DNA of 64,000 bases from Bradyrhizobium sp. SZCCT0153 (GCF_018129995.1 NZ_JAFCKS010000002.1:744001-808000); one strand, 5' to 3'. Positions 19,430-28,786 are shown, numbered from the stretch's first letter. The notes: a model not told the origin generated them from the letters alone. A program made the numbers and translations.

Positions 19430-20589
19430 GCGCTTCCGTGGTCAAGGGTTGGTGTCCCGGCGCACTGCGCCCGATGCAATCGGGCGACGGCCTCGTGGTC
19501 CGCGTGCGGCCGTTCGGTGGGCGGCTCGATGCGGCACAAATTTCCGGACTGGCCCATCTTGCCGAACGCCATGGCAACGGTCTGATCGACGTCACCAGCC
19601 GCGCCAATCTCCAGATCAGGGGCGTCAACGACAGCAGCCATCGGCGGCTGCTCGACGGCCTTTCGCAACTGGCTCTGCTCGACCCGGACGCTGACACCGA
19701 ATCCCGCCGCAATATCCTCGTGACGCCGTTCTGGCGCACCGGCGACGAGACCCAATTGCTCGCCGCCGAGCTCGAAGAGGCGCTCGCGGAGTGCAAGCTC
19801 GACCTTCCGACCAAGTTCGGCTTCGCCATCGATGACGGCACCTCGCGCGTGCTTGCGGGCGATTCCGCGGATGTGCGGATCGAGCGTGATCGTTCCGGCG
19901 GGCTGCTGGTGCGAGCCGATGGCGACAAGCTCGGCCGCCCGGTCGCGCGCGGCGAGGCCGTGACCACCGCGCTCGCGCTCGCCGAATGGTTCGTGGTCTC
20001 GGGCGGCGCCAAAGGCGGACGAGGGCGGATGGCTGCGCATCTTGCCGCCGGGGCAACCTTGCCTGCGGCATTGCGCGGCGAGGCCGAGCCCGCCCCGATC
20101 ATGGCCGCGGCGCGTCCCGGCCTCTATTCGCAAGGTGCGATGGTCGGCGTCGCCTTTGGACAGATGCCGCATGCGACGCTCAACCAGCTCGCCGGTTGCG
20201 GACATGCGCTGCGCATGACGCCATGGCGGATGGTTCTGAGCGAAGCCAAGCGCGTGATGCCGAACGCGACCGGCCTGATCACCGAGGCCTACGACCCCGC
20301 GCTGCGCGTCATCGCCTGCAGCGGCGCGCCACGCTGTCGTGAGGCGCATGCCGATACGCGCGGCCTTGCCGCGGCCCTGGCCCCGAACATAGGCGCAGCC
20401 GCACGCCTTCACGTCTCCGGCTGCGCCAAGGGCTGCGCCCATTCCGGTGCGGCGGCCATCACGCTGGTCGCGACCGGCGCGGGCTTCGACCTCGTGTGCG
20501 CCGGGTCGACGCGCGATGAACCGATCCTGCGTGGGCTGAACCGCGACGACATCGTCAGGGATCCCTCCATCCTGATGGGAGGACACTGA
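19426..20589 (+). CDS. cobG: Precorrin-3B synthase CobG
   Basis: CobG is the oxygen-using Fe-S mono-oxygenase that makes precorrin-3B, the diagnostic step of the aerobic route. The 387-residue protein is related to sulfite/nitrite reductases. It has the SRANLQIRGV substrate-binding block and the 4Fe-4S cysteines in CSGAPRCREAH and SGCAKGCAHSG near the C terminus. It overlaps cobN (ATGA) and cobH (TGATG). Its presence implies synthesis under oxic conditions. Confidence 0.93.
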   Translation: MSASVVKGWCPGALRPMQSGDGLVVRVRPFGGRLDAAQISGLAHLAERHGNGLIDVTSRANLQIRGVNDSSHRRLLDGLSQLALLDPDADTESRRNILVTPFWRTGDETQLLAAELEEALAECKLDLPTKFGFAIDDGTSRVLAGDSADVRIERDRSGGLLVRADGDKLGRPVARGEAVTTALALAEWFVVSGGAKGGRGRMAAHLAAGATLPAALRGEAEPAPIMAAARPGLYSQGAMVGVAFGQMPHATLNQLAGCGHALRMTPWRMVLSEAKRVMPNATGLITEAYDPALRVIACSGAPRCREAHADTRGLAAALAPNIGAAARLHVSGCAKGCAHSGAAAITLVATGAGFDLVCAGSTRDEPILRGLNRDDIVRDPSILMGGH

Positions 20590-21218
20590 TGCCGCATCGC
20601 TACGAGACAGACGGCGCTGCGATCTATCGGCAATCCTTCGCCACCATCCGGGCTGAAGCGAATCTCGCGCACTTCACGCCGGACGAGGAGCAGGTCGTGG
20701 TGCGGATGATCCATGCCGCCGGCATGGTCGGCCTCGAAGCGCATATCCGCTTCACGCCAGGCATGGCCGTCGCTGCCCGCGCGGCCTTGCAGAAGGGCGC
20801 ACCGATCCTGTGCGACGCGCGCATGGTCTCCGAAGGAATTACGCGCGCGAGATTGCCGGCGGCCAACGCCGTGATCTGCACGCTCGGCGACGAGACCGTT
20901 CCCGCGCTGGCGCAATCCATGCGCAACACGCGCTCAGCCGCAGCGCTGGAACTGTGGCGGCCGCATCTGGGTGGCGCGATCGTTGCGATCGGCAACGCGC
21001 CGACGGCGCTGTTTCATCTCCTCAACATGCTGGAAAATCGCGACTGCCCGCGGCCGGCGGCGATCATCGGCTGCCCGGTCGGCTTTGTCGGCGCGGCCGA
21101 ATCCAAGGCTGCGCTGATGACCGATCCGCCGGTGCCGGCGCTGACGGTCGAGGGCCGTCTCGGCGGTTCCGCGATCACGGTCGCCGCCGTGAATGCGCTG
21201 GCGAGCCGGAGCGAGTAA
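20589..21218 (+). CDS. cobH: Precorrin-8X methylmutase CobH
   Basis: CobH moves the C11 methyl to C12, converting precorrin-8X to hydrogenobyrinic acid. The 209-residue protein has the catalytic-histidine region MIHAAGMVG near residue 38 and the family blocks CDARMVSEGI and VIGCPVGFVGAAESK-like (IIGCPVGFVGAAESKAAL). The length is normal. The start overlaps the cobG stop, and the gene is separated by a single base from cobI. Confidence 0.95.
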   Translation: MPHRYETDGAAIYRQSFATIRAEANLAHFTPDEEQVVVRMIHAAGMVGLEAHIRFTPGMAVAARAALQKGAPILCDARMVSEGITRARLPAANAVICTLGDETVPALAQSMRNTRSAAALELWRPHLGGAIVAIGNAPTALFHLLNMLENRDCPRPAAIIGCPVGFVGAAESKAALMTDPPVPALTVEGRLGGSAITVAAVNALASRSE

Positions 21219-21219
21219 G

Positions 21220-21951
21220 ATGGGACGCATCATCTGCTGCGGTCTCGGCCCCGGTGCCCCCGATATGATGAGCGTGCGCGCCGACCGCACGGTGCGCGGT
21301 GCGGAGCACGTCGCCTATTTCCGCAAGAAGGGCAGGCCGGGACAGGCGCGGCGCATCGTCGAGGGCATGCTCGGAAGCGGCGTCACCGAATATCCCATGG
21401 AGTATCCGGTCACGACCGAGATCGCCTTCGACAGTCCTGAATACGTGCAGCTGCTCGCCGGCTTCTACGACGAATGGGCCGAGCGGCTGGCGCAGCTGGC
21501 GCGCGCGGTCGACGTCGTCGTGCTCTGCGAGGGCGATCCCTACTTCTACGGCTCTTTCATGCATCTGCACACGCGCCTGCAGGGCCGCGTCGAGATCGAG
21601 GTGATCGCGGGCATTCCCGGCATGGTGGGCTGCTGGAATGGTGTGGGACAGCCGATCGCGCTTGGCGACGACGTGACGACGGTGCTGATGGGCACGCTGG
21701 CCGAGGACGAGCTCGAACGGCGTATGCGCGATTCCGACGCAATCGTGATCATGAAGACCGGCCGCAATCTCGCAAAGGTGCGCCGCGCGCTCGCTGCCGC
21801 CGGCCGGCTGGACGATGCCTGGCTGGTCGAGCGTGGCACCATGCCCGGCGAGCGCGTGGTGCGACTCGCCGCCATCGATGCCGCCGATTGTCCTTACTTT
21901 GCGATCGTGCTGGTGCACGGCAAGGGCCGGCATCCGGACGCCGCCGAATGA
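21220..21951 (+). CDS. cobI: Precorrin-2 C20-methyltransferase CobI
   Basis: CobI is a SAM-dependent tetrapyrrole methylase that converts precorrin-2 to precorrin-3A. The 243-residue protein starts MGRIICCGLGPGAPDMMS with the family's GxGPGxPD motif. It has LCEGDPYFYGSFMHLH, the second signature, and the SAM-site segment around AGIPGMVGCW. The ATG at 21220 lies one base after the cobH stop, and the stop overlaps cobJ (ATGA). Confidence 0.95.
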   Translation: MGRIICCGLGPGAPDMMSVRADRTVRGAEHVAYFRKKGRPGQARRIVEGMLGSGVTEYPMEYPVTTEIAFDSPEYVQLLAGFYDEWAERLAQLARAVDVVVLCEGDPYFYGSFMHLHTRLQGRVEIEVIAGIPGMVGCWNGVGQPIALGDDVTTVLMGTLAEDELERRMRDSDAIVIMKTGRNLAKVRRALAAAGRLDDAWLVERGTMPGERVVRLAAIDAADCPYFAIVLVHGKGRHPDAAE

Positions 21952-22682
21952 CGGGCACGCTGACCATCGCGGGCCTCGGGCCGGGCAATGATGCGCTGGT
22001 GACGCCCGAGGTTTCCGCCGCGCTGGCGGCCGCGACCGACATTCTGGGCTACGCTCCCTATGTCGCGCGCGTGCCGCCGCGGGCTGGGCTCAACCTGCAT
22101 CCGTCGGACAATCGCGAAGAGCTGCAGCGTGCCGGCGAAGCCCTGCGGCTGGCTGCCGAAGGCGGTCAGGTCGTCGTCGTGTCTTCCGGCGATCCCGGCG
22201 TGTTCGCAATGGCCTCAGCCGTATTCGAGGCGCTCGAACGGGCGCCGCAATGGCAGGAGCTGCCGATCCGCGTGTTGCCCGGCATCACCGCGATGCTGGC
22301 GGCGGCTGCGCGCGCCGGCGCGCCGCTCGGCCATGATTTCTGCGCGATCAACCTCTCCGACAATCTCAAGCCCTGGGCGGTGATCGAGAAGCGCTTGCGG
22401 CTCGCGGCGGAAGGCGATTTTGCCATTGCGATGTACAATCCGCGTTCGGCAAGCCGGCCGGAGGGATTTGGCCGCGCGCTTGCGGTGCTGAAGGAAGCCG
22501 GCTGCGGCGGGCGCCTCGTGATCTTCGCGCGCGCGATCAGCGCGGCTGACGAGACAATCGAGATCGTGACGCTGGACGACGCGACGCCCGAGATGGCCGA
22601 CATGCGCACGCTGGTGATCGTCGGCAATTCGCAGACACGCCGCGTCGGCCGCTGGGTTTATGCGCCGAGGCAGGCGCGATGA
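21948..22682 (+). CDS. cobJ: Precorrin-3B C17-methyltransferase CobJ
   Basis: CobJ methylates C17 with ring contraction, giving precorrin-4. The 244-residue protein has the methylase motifs AGLGPGNDALVTPE, SSGDPGVFAMAS and LPGITAMLAAAARAGAPLGHDF. It overlaps cobI by four bases. Its last 25 bases overlap the 3' end of cobK, which lies on the opposite strand, so transcripts through this point would be complementary at their ends. Confidence 0.95.
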   Translation: MTGTLTIAGLGPGNDALVTPEVSAALAAATDILGYAPYVARVPPRAGLNLHPSDNREELQRAGEALRLAAEGGQVVVVSSGDPGVFAMASAVFEALERAPQWQELPIRVLPGITAMLAAAARAGAPLGHDFCAINLSDNLKPWAVIEKRLRLAAEGDFAIAMYNPRSASRPEGFGRALAVLKEAGCGGRLVIFARAISAADETIEIVTLDDATPEMADMRTLVIVGNSQTRRVGRWVYAPRQAR

Positions 22683-23404
22683 CCGAGCCACTGCATGATT
22701 TCGGCGACGCTCTCGACCCGCCGGCGCTCGGGCAATTCCGGGCGCGAGATCATGATCACGGGCAGGCTCAGCATGCGGGCCGCATCGATCTTGGCACGCG
22801 CGCCGTCGCCGCCGGAATTGCGGGCGACGATCCAGGCGATGCCGCGCGCGGGCAGCATCTCCAGCTCGGCGTCAAGCGTGAACGGCCCACGCGACACGAT
22901 CACATCGGCCGGGAACGGCAGCGGCGCCTCGGGCGGATCGACGAAGCGCAGCGTGTAGGCGTGCTGCGGCCTGGTCGCGAACGGCGCGATGTGCTGGCGA
23001 CCGATGGCGAGGAACACGTTTGCGGGCCGCTCGGGCAGTGCGACGACGGCGGCGTTGACGTCCGGCACTTCGATCCAGTTGTCGCCGGACGCTTGGGCCC
23101 AAGGCGCACGCTCCAGTGCGATCAGCGGCGTGCCGGTTTCCGCGCACGCTTCAATCGCGTTGCGGCTCATCTCGGCGGCGAAGGGATGCGTCGCGTCGAT
23201 GACATGCGTGATGGCTTCCGCGCGGATGTAGTCGGTAAGCCCGCGTACGCCACCGAAACCGCCGATGCGGGTCGGCAGCGGCTGGTCGGCGGGCGCGCGG
23301 GTGCGACCGCCATAGGAATAGACGGCGTCGATGCGCGCGCGAGCGATTTCAACGGCGAGCAAGCTAGCATCGCTCGTTCCGCCCAGAATGAGGGCGCGTG
23401 TCAT
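22658..23404 (-). CDS. cobK: Precorrin-6A reductase CobK, antisense within the cob operon
   Basis: CobK reduces precorrin-6A to dihydro-precorrin-6 with NADPH. The 248-residue protein has the N-terminal [14 protein letters not shown] Rossmann-like motif, IDATHPFAAEMS, and the C-terminal block VIMISRPELP. It is the only gene of this long run on the minus strand. Its ATG (reverse complement of 23402-23404) shares two bases with the ATG of cobL, and its end overlaps cobJ. Its promoter must therefore lie inside cobL or further right. Either the plus-strand operon message passes through it in antisense, or cobL has its own start. Confidence 0.94.
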   Translation of the reverse strand: MTRALILGGTSDASLLAVEIARARIDAVYSYGGRTRAPADQPLPTRIGGFGGVRGLTDYIRAEAITHVIDATHPFAAEMSRNAIEACAETGTPLIALERAPWAQASGDNWIEVPDVNAAVVALPERPANVFLAIGRQHIAPFATRPQHAYTLRFVDPPEAPLPFPADVIVSRGPFTLDAELEMLPARGIAWIVARNSGGDGARAKIDAARMLSLPVIMISRPELPERRRVESVAEIMQWLGHRACLGA

Positions 23405-24584
23405 GGCTGATCCCTGGCTAACCATCATCGGTATCGGTGAAGATGGCCTTGCCGGGCTGTCGGAGGCAAGCCGAAAGGCGCTGCGTGAGGCCGAAACCGT
23501 CTTCGGCGGCGAGCGTCACCTCGCGCTTGCGGGTGTGACCGGGCGCGGCCACCTGTGGCCGGTGCCGTTCGATGCGGACGTTGTGCTGACTTGTCGCGGC
23601 AGTCGGACGGTAGTGCTCGCGTCCGGCGATCCGTTTTGGCACGGCGCCGGCGCCGGCCTTGCCGAAAAGCTGGATGCAAGCGAGTGGATCGCGCATTCGG
23701 CGCCCTCGACGTTTTCACTCGCTGCCGCGCGGCTCGGCTGGCGCCTCGAAGCAATTGCTTGTCTTGGTCTCCACGCCGCGCCGTTCGAGCGTCTCGTACC
23801 GCTTCTGGCGCATGATGCGCGCATCATTTGTCTCGTGCGCGACGGCAAGGCGGCCGGCGATCTCGCGAAGTGGCTGAGCGCGCGCGGATGGGGCGCCTCG
23901 GCATTCTGGACTCTCGCGGCGCTCGGTGGGCCGCGCGAAAGCATCAGGATGCATCGCACCGACGGTTTTGCTAATGATGTCGCTGGAGACCTGGTCGCGG
24001 TCGCCGTCGAGGCAAAGGGCGCCCAAGGCATTCCCCGCAGCTCCGGCCTACCAGACGATCTGTTCGTCCATGACGGCCAGATCACCAAGCGGCCGGTGCG
24101 CGCGCTTGCGCTCTCGGCGCTGGCGCCGCGTTCCGGAGCGAGGCTGTGGGATATCGGTGCCGGCTCGGGCTCGATCTCGGTCGAGTGGGCGCTGTGCGGC
24201 GGGACGGCGACCGCGATCGAGGCGCGCGAGGATCGCGCCGCCAACATCCGGGGCAACGCGGCGCAATTCGGATTGGCGCATCGGATCGATGTCATCGCGG
24301 GCGAAGCGCCCGCAGCTCTGGTCGCGCTGGACGCACCTGACGCCGTCTTCATCGGCGGTGGCCTCGATAGCGCGGTGTTCGATGCCATCTGGTCGCGCAT
24401 AGCACCCGGCACGCGGCTCGTCGCGCATGCCGTGACGCTGGAGACGGAAGCACTGCTCGGCGAACTGCACCAGCGCCACGGCGGCGAGCTGATGCGGGTC
24501 GAGATCGCCCGTGCCGGTTCGCTCGGCCGCTACCGGTCCTGGGAGGCGGCGCGGCCGGTCGTGCAGTGGAGTGCGGTCCGATGA
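23403..24584 (+). CDS. cobL: Precorrin-6Y C5,15-methyltransferase (decarboxylating) CobL, CbiE-CbiT fusion
   Basis: CobL methylates C5 and C15 and decarboxylates the C12 acetate. The 393-residue protein is a fusion. Residues about 1-200 are CbiE-like ([28 protein letters not shown]). Residues about 220-393 are a CbiT-like class I methyltransferase with the SAM motif [17 protein letters not shown]. The ATG at 23403 overlaps the cobK start codon on the other strand. An upstream in-frame ATG at 23388 would extend further into cobK. The stop overlaps cobE. Confidence 0.94.
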   Translation: MADPWLTIIGIGEDGLAGLSEASRKALREAETVFGGERHLALAGVTGRGHLWPVPFDADVVLTCRGSRTVVLASGDPFWHGAGAGLAEKLDASEWIAHSAPSTFSLAAARLGWRLEAIACLGLHAAPFERLVPLLAHDARIICLVRDGKAAGDLAKWLSARGWGASAFWTLAALGGPRESIRMHRTDGFANDVAGDLVAVAVEAKGAQGIPRSSGLPDDLFVHDGQITKRPVRALALSALAPRSGARLWDIGAGSGSISVEWALCGGTATAIEAREDRAANIRGNAAQFGLAHRIDVIAGEAPAALVALDAPDAVFIGGGLDSAVFDAIWSRIAPGTRLVAHAVTLETEALLGELHQRHGGELMRVEIARAGSLGRYRSWEAARPVVQWSAVR

Positions 24585-24949
24585 AAGTTGCCGGACTCGG
24601 GTTCAAGAAGGACGTCACGCTGGCTTCGCTGCGCGAGGCGCTGCTGGCGGCCGGCGGCACTGCAGGCCTCGCGGCGTTAGCGACCGTCAGCGACAAGGCC
24701 GACACGGAGGCGCTGAAGCAGCTTGCGCGCGAATGCGGTGTGCCGATCAGGGCCGTTCCGCCCGCCGCGCTTGCAGGCATCCCGACGCCGACCCAGTCAG
24801 AGCTCATCAGCGAAAAATTCGGCACAGGATCCGTTGCCGAAGCTGCGGCGCTCGCGGCAGCCGGGTCCGGCGCGCGGCTGATCGCGGCGCGCGTGGTCTC
24901 CCAGGATCGCACCGCGACCGCGGCGATCGCGGAAGGAGACGGCCCATGA
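24581..24949 (+). CDS. cobE: Cobalamin biosynthesis protein CobE (CbiG C-terminal-like)
   Basis: This 122-residue protein matches the CobE / CbiG C-terminal domain family, seen in [25 protein letters not shown] and [24 protein letters not shown] segments (each quoted only in part). CobE is needed for aerobic cobalamin synthesis, but its exact reaction is not settled; tetrapyrrole binding or hand-over is proposed for the family. ATG at 24581 and stop at 24949 both overlap neighbours by four bases, so translation is coupled from cobL through cobM. Confidence 0.88.
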   Translation: MKVAGLGFKKDVTLASLREALLAAGGTAGLAALATVSDKADTEALKQLARECGVPIRAVPPAALAGIPTPTQSELISEKFGTGSVAEAAALAAAGSGARLIAARVVSQDRTATAAIAEGDGP

Positions 24950-25728
24950 CGGTGCATTTCATCGGTGCCGGGCCGGGCGCTCCAGATCTGCTGACGTTGC
25001 GCGGACGCGACCTCATCGCCGCCTGTCCGGTCTGCCTCTATGCGGGCTCGCTGGTGCCCGAGGGCGTCTTGGCGCATTGCCCGCCAGGGGCGCGCATCGT
25101 CAACACCGCGCCTTTGTCGCTCGACGAGATCATCGCGGAAATCACGGCCGCGCATGCGGAAGGTAAGGATATCGTGCGCCTGCATTCCGGCGATCTCTCG
25201 ATCTGGTCGGCGATGGGCGAACAGCTCCGGCGCCTGCGCGCCCTCGGGATTCCATATACGGTGACGCCAGGCGTGCCTTCGTTCTCCGCCGCCGCGGCAG
25301 CGCTCGAAGCCGAACTCACGTTGCCCGGGCTTGCCCAATCGGTGGTGCTCACGCGCACGCCGGGCCGCGCCAGCGCGATGCCTGAAGGCGAGAAGCTCGC
25401 CGCATTCGCTGCCACCGGCGCGGTGCTTGCCATCCATCTGTCGATCCATCTGCTCGACAAGGTGATCGCAGAGCTGACGCCGCATTACGGCGCCGACTGC
25501 CCGGTCGCGATCGTCTGGCGCGCGAGCTGGCCGGACCAGCGCATCGTTCGCGCGACGCTGGCGACGCTCGATGCCGCTGTCGGCGCCGAGATGGAGCGCA
25601 CCGCGCTGATCCTGGTCGGCAGGACACTGGGCGCGGCGGACTTCGACGAGAGCCGCCTCTATGCCGCCGATTACGATCGCCGCTACCGGCCGGTCGGCGC
25701 CGAGCCGCGCTTTCCGGAGGTGTCGTGA
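24946..25728 (+). CDS. cobM: Precorrin-4 C11-methyltransferase CobM
   Basis: CobM methylates C11 of precorrin-4 to give precorrin-5. The 260-residue protein begins [20 protein letters not shown], the tetrapyrrole methylase signature. It has [15 protein letters not shown] and the SAM-site block [17 protein letters not shown], which distinguishes CobM from other methylases. It overlaps cobE (ATGA) and cobB (TGATG). Confidence 0.95.
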   Translation: MTVHFIGAGPGAPDLLTLRGRDLIAACPVCLYAGSLVPEGVLAHCPPGARIVNTAPLSLDEIIAEITAAHAEGKDIVRLHSGDLSIWSAMGEQLRRLRALGIPYTVTPGVPSFSAAAAALEAELTLPGLAQSVVLTRTPGRASAMPEGEKLAAFAATGAVLAIHLSIHLLDKVIAELTPHYGADCPVAIVWRASWPDQRIVRATLATLDAAVGAEMERTALILVGRTLGAADFDESRLYAADYDRRYRPVGAEPRFPEVS

Positions 25729-27038
25729 TGGCAGCAGGCCTCGTCATCTCCGCACCGGCCTCCGGCGTCGGCAAGACCACGCTGACGCTGGCGCTCGCCC
25801 GCGCCTGGCGCAATCGCGGATTGAACGTGCAGTGCTTCAAGAGCGGGCCCGACTATATCGATCCTGCTTTCCACGCCGCCGCCACGGGACGCGCCTCCGT
25901 CAACGTCGATAGCTGGGCGATGGATCGCGGGGCAATCGCGCATCTCGTCGACCGCGGCGCTGACGCCGACGTCGTGCTGGCCGAGGGCTCGATGGGCCTG
26001 TTCGACGGCGTCGCCGCGCGAGGTGTCTCCGGCACCGGCGCCACCGCCGACATTGCGGAGATGCTGGGCTGGCCGGTGGTGCTGGTGATCGATCCTTCCG
26101 GCCAGGCGCAGACGGCGGCCGCGATCGCCGCGGGCCTGCGCGACTACCGCCCCGGCGTGCGCCTTGCCGGCGTGGTGCTGAACCGCGTCGCGAGCCCGCG
26201 CCACGAAGACCTCGTGCGGCGTGCGCTCAACGATGCCGGCATCGCCGTGTTCGGCGCTCTGCCGCGCCATGCCGAGATCAGTCTGCCGAAACGGCATCTC
26301 GGCCTGGTGCAGGCCGAGGAGCAGGCGGAGATCGGCAAGCTGATCGACGAAGCTGCGCGCTTCGTCACCGAGCACGTCGATCTCGATGCGGTGCTTCGAT
26401 CGGCAGCCAGCTGGTCGCCGCAACCCGCCGCGAACGCCTTCAACGTGACGCCGCCCGGCCAGCGCATCGCGCTTGCCCGCGACCCCGCATTCTCGTTCGT
26501 CTATCCGCATATGCTGGAGGCGTGGCGTGCGGCGGGCGCCGAGATATCGACATTCTCGCCGCTTGCCGATGAAGGTCCTGATGCGGGTGCGGATGTGTGC
26601 TGGCTGCCCGGCGGGTATCCCGAGCTGCATGCCGGGACGATCGCTGGCAATGCCCGCTTCCGCGACGGATTGCGCGCCTTCGCCGAGACGCGACCGGTGC
26701 ACGGCGAATGCGGAGGCTATATGGTGCTGGGAGCCGCTCTGACCGACGCCGACGGCATCAGTCATGAGATGACGGGCCTGCTTGGCCTCGAAACGAGCTT
26801 TGCCAAACGCCGCATGCATCTCGGTTACCGTCTCGCCGCGCTCGCCGTGCCGATGCCGGGGCACCAGGTCGGCGCACGCCTGCGCGGCCACGAGTTCCAC
26901 TATTCCACTATCGCGGCGCAGCCCGATACACCTCTGGCGGTCGTGCATGACGCCACCGGCGCGGTCATCGCCGAGACCGGCTCCCGCCGCGGGCATGCCA
27001 CCGGCACGTTCTTCCATCTGATCGCGGAGGACCGGTGA
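25728..27038 (+). CDS. cobB: Hydrogenobyrinic/cobyrinic acid a,c-diamide synthase CobB
   Basis: CobB amidates the a and c acetates of the corrin using glutamine and ATP. The 436-residue protein has an N-terminal ATP loop (SAPASGVGKTTLTLALARAW), FKSGPDYIDPAFH, and a C-terminal class I glutaminase domain with the nucleophilic cysteine in HGECGGYMVLG. A GTG one codon upstream (25725) is an alternative start. It is positioned immediately before cobA with a GTGA overlap. Confidence 0.94.
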   Translation: MAAGLVISAPASGVGKTTLTLALARAWRNRGLNVQCFKSGPDYIDPAFHAAATGRASVNVDSWAMDRGAIAHLVDRGADADVVLAEGSMGLFDGVAARGVSGTGATADIAEMLGWPVVLVIDPSGQAQTAAAIAAGLRDYRPGVRLAGVVLNRVASPRHEDLVRRALNDAGIAVFGALPRHAEISLPKRHLGLVQAEEQAEIGKLIDEAARFVTEHVDLDAVLRSAASWSPQPAANAFNVTPPGQRIALARDPAFSFVYPHMLEAWRAAGAEISTFSPLADEGPDAGADVCWLPGGYPELHAGTIAGNARFRDGLRAFAETRPVHGECGGYMVLGAALTDADGISHEMTGLLGLETSFAKRRMHLGYRLAALAVPMPGHQVGARLRGHEFHYSTIAAQPDTPLAVVHDATGAVIAETGSRRGHATGTFFHLIAEDR

Positions 27039-27766
27039 GCGGCTTTGTCACTTTCATCTCCGCCGGACCCGGCGACCCCGAGCTTCTCACGCTCAAGGGC
27101 GCCGCCCGGCTGCGCGAGGCCGACGTCGTGCTTTATGACGACCTCGCATCCGGCGCGATCCTCGATCTGGCCCGGCCCGGCGCCAATCTCGTCGCGGTGG
27201 GAAAACGGGCAGGCCGGCCCTCGACCAAGCAGCACCACGTCAACCGCCTGCTGGTCGACTATGCGGCTACGGGGTCGCGCGTGGTGCGGCTGAAGTCGGG
27301 CGATGCCGGCATCTTCGGCCGGCTCGAGGAGGAGCTCGACACCTTGCGCGAAGCCGGCATCGGCTACGAGATCATCCCCGGCGTCACCTCGGCCTGTGTG
27401 GCCGCGGCCCATGCCGGCATTCCCCTGACCCGGCGCCACACCTCGCGCCGGGTGCAGTTTGTGACCGGCGCCGATGTCACCGGCGAGCTGCCGCAAAACC
27501 TGAACTGGGCGGCGCTGGCCGATCCGGAGGCGACGACCGTGGTCTATATGGGCCGCCGCACGTTTCCGGCGCTTGTCGCGAAATTGATCGAGCACGGCCT
27601 CTCGCCGACCACCCCGGCGCTGTTCGCCGAATCTCTCGGCCGCCCCGACGAGCGGCTGGTTCGCACCACGATTGCCGAGCTTGCCGAGCAGCTTGGGCGA
27701 GGCGGCGCCGCTTCGACGGCGGCCGTGATCCTGTTCGGCGCGCTGGCGGGGGATTATCCGTCATGA
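27035..27766 (+). CDS. cobA: Uroporphyrinogen-III C-methyltransferase CobA
   Basis: CobA makes precorrin-2 from uroporphyrinogen III with two SAM molecules, diverting tetrapyrrole flux from haem toward cobalamin and sirohaem. The 243-residue protein has the AGPGDPELLTLKGA motif, VGKRAGRPSTKQ, RLKSGDAGIFGR and IPLTRRHTSRRVQF, all typical. It starts at GTG 27035, overlapping the cobB stop (GTGA). It lacks the CysG oxidase/ferrochelatase part. It is the last gene of the long operon. Confidence 0.95.
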   Translation: MSGFVTFISAGPGDPELLTLKGAARLREADVVLYDDLASGAILDLARPGANLVAVGKRAGRPSTKQHHVNRLLVDYAATGSRVVRLKSGDAGIFGRLEEELDTLREAGIGYEIIPGVTSACVAAAHAGIPLTRRHTSRRVQFVTGADVTGELPQNLNWAALADPEATTVVYMGRRTFPALVAKLIEHGLSPTTPALFAESLGRPDERLVRTTIAELAEQLGRGGAASTAAVILFGALAGDYPS

Positions 27767-27825
27767 CGGCGTCGGCCGCCCTTCGCCCCTTGACGCCGGC
27801 TCCGCGAAAGGGGCACACAGGAGAT

Positions 27826-28018
27826 GCATGGTGCTCCACGCGGCGCAAAGCGCCGGAGCATAATCGGGAATGGGGGTGGGCGGACCCAGTTGCGGCGCCC
27901 AAAACCCCAGCCGCCCCCGCGACTGTAAGCGGTGAGGGGCTCCGAACCGCCACTGGGCCGAAGGGTTCGGGAAGGCCGGAGAACCCCAGTGAACCGCGAG
28001 CCAGGAGACCGGCCGTGC
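27826..28018 (+). promoter_or_regulatory. Cobalamin riboswitch 2 (leader of the CbiM-like permease gene)
   Basis: Hallmarks are a P1 helix (GCATGGT at 27826-27832 with GCCGTGC at 28012-28018), a GGGAATG box near 27868, the CCAGCCGCCCCCGCGACTGT core, GCCACTG at 27949-27955 and the B12 box GAGCCAGGAGACCGGCC at 27998-28014. The box has G in place of the usual T (CCGGCC rather than CCTGCC). It reads toward the gene at 28071 and is probably transcribed independently or as an extension of the upstream operon. Confidence 0.93.
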
Positions 28019-28034
28019 ACGTTTTGAGGCCAAG

Positions 28035-28060
28035 GCCGTCGGGTGTGACGGCAGGAAGGA
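28035..28060 (+). promoter_or_regulatory. Hairpin abutting the ribosome binding site of the CbiM-like gene
   Basis: GCCGTC at 28035-28040 pairs with GACGGC at 28047-28052 around a six-base loop. The purine-rich AGGAAGGA at 28053-28060, 10 bases before the ATG at 28071, follows at once. It is a candidate part of the riboswitch expression platform; the mechanism is inferred. Confidence 0.4.
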
Positions 28061-28070
28061 TCTGAGAGCC

Positions 28071-28748
28071 ATGCATATCGAACCCGGGATCGTGACGGGC
28101 GCCAAGCTCGTGTTGAGTTACGCAACCGGCATCGCCGCAGGCGGCGTTGCCCTGAAGCTCGCGGCCGAGACCGTGCGCGAGCAGGGGATCACGTCGTTCG
28201 CGGCGCGAACGCTCGCCACCACCGGCCTGGTGTTCACCTTCTTCGAGATCATGCCGCACTTCCCGGTCGGGGTCTCCGAGGTGCACTTCATCCTCGGCTC
28301 GACCTTGTTCCTGCTGTTCGGCGCGGCGCCCGCGGCCTTCGGCCTCGCGATTGGCCTGCTGCTCCAGGGGATGTTCTTCGAGCCGGCCGACCTGCCGCAA
28401 TACGGCATGAACGTCACCACGCTGCTGGTGCCGCTGTTCGCGATCCAGGCAATCGCCGCGCGGATCATTGCCCGCAACACCGCCTATGTCGATCTCAGGT
28501 ATCGCCAGGCGCTGGCGCTTTCGACGACCTATCAGGCCGGCGTCATCGCCTGGGTGGCGTTCTGGGCGCTCTACGGCTCCGGTTTTGCCGTGACCAACCT
28601 CGTCAACATCGCGACTTTCGCGGCGTCCTATGCGCTGGTCATCGTGATCGAGCCGCTCGCCGATCTCGCCGTGCTGGCGCTGGCGAAGTCGTTGCGCGGC
28701 GTCACCGCGCCCGGCCTCGTCACCCCGCGTCTGCACAACGCGGCTTAA
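28071..28748 (+). CDS. CbiM-like energy-coupling-factor cobalt transporter permease
   Basis: This 225-residue polytopic membrane protein begins MHIEPG. The N-terminal Met-His is characteristic of the CbiM/NikM S-components, where the second-position histidine ligates Co2+ or Ni2+. Hydrophobic segments cover most of the length, and HFPVGVSEVHFILGST matches the CbiM core. A cobalamin riboswitch directly upstream supports cobalt uptake for corrin synthesis. No CbiN, CbiQ or CbiO genes are adjacent, so it either works alone, as some family members may, or uses modules encoded elsewhere. Confidence 0.83.
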   Translation: MHIEPGIVTGAKLVLSYATGIAAGGVALKLAAETVREQGITSFAARTLATTGLVFTFFEIMPHFPVGVSEVHFILGSTLFLLFGAAPAAFGLAIGLLLQGMFFEPADLPQYGMNVTTLLVPLFAIQAIAARIIARNTAYVDLRYRQALALSTTYQAGVIAWVAFWALYGSGFAVTNLVNIATFAASYALVIVIEPLADLAVLALAKSLRGVTAPGLVTPRLHNAA

Positions 28749-28755
28749 GAGACAA

Positions 28756-28786
28756 GCGAAAGGCGGCCGTCATGGCCGCCTTTCGC
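28756..28786 (+). terminator. Perfect 13-bp inverted repeat between the CbiM-like gene and cobF
   Basis: GCGAAAGGCGGCC (28756-28768) is followed by a five-base loop and its exact complement GGCCGCCTTTCGC (28774-28786). The A-run/T-run flanks of the GC core resemble an intrinsic terminator, but the T-run is short and interrupted. It ends 7 bases before the cobF ATG, so it may instead affect cobF translation or processing. Confidence 0.6.

Noticed and set aside
27767..27825. A terminator after cobA
   Set aside because: GC-rich inverted segments are present, but there is no T-tract and no stem long enough to stand out from background.
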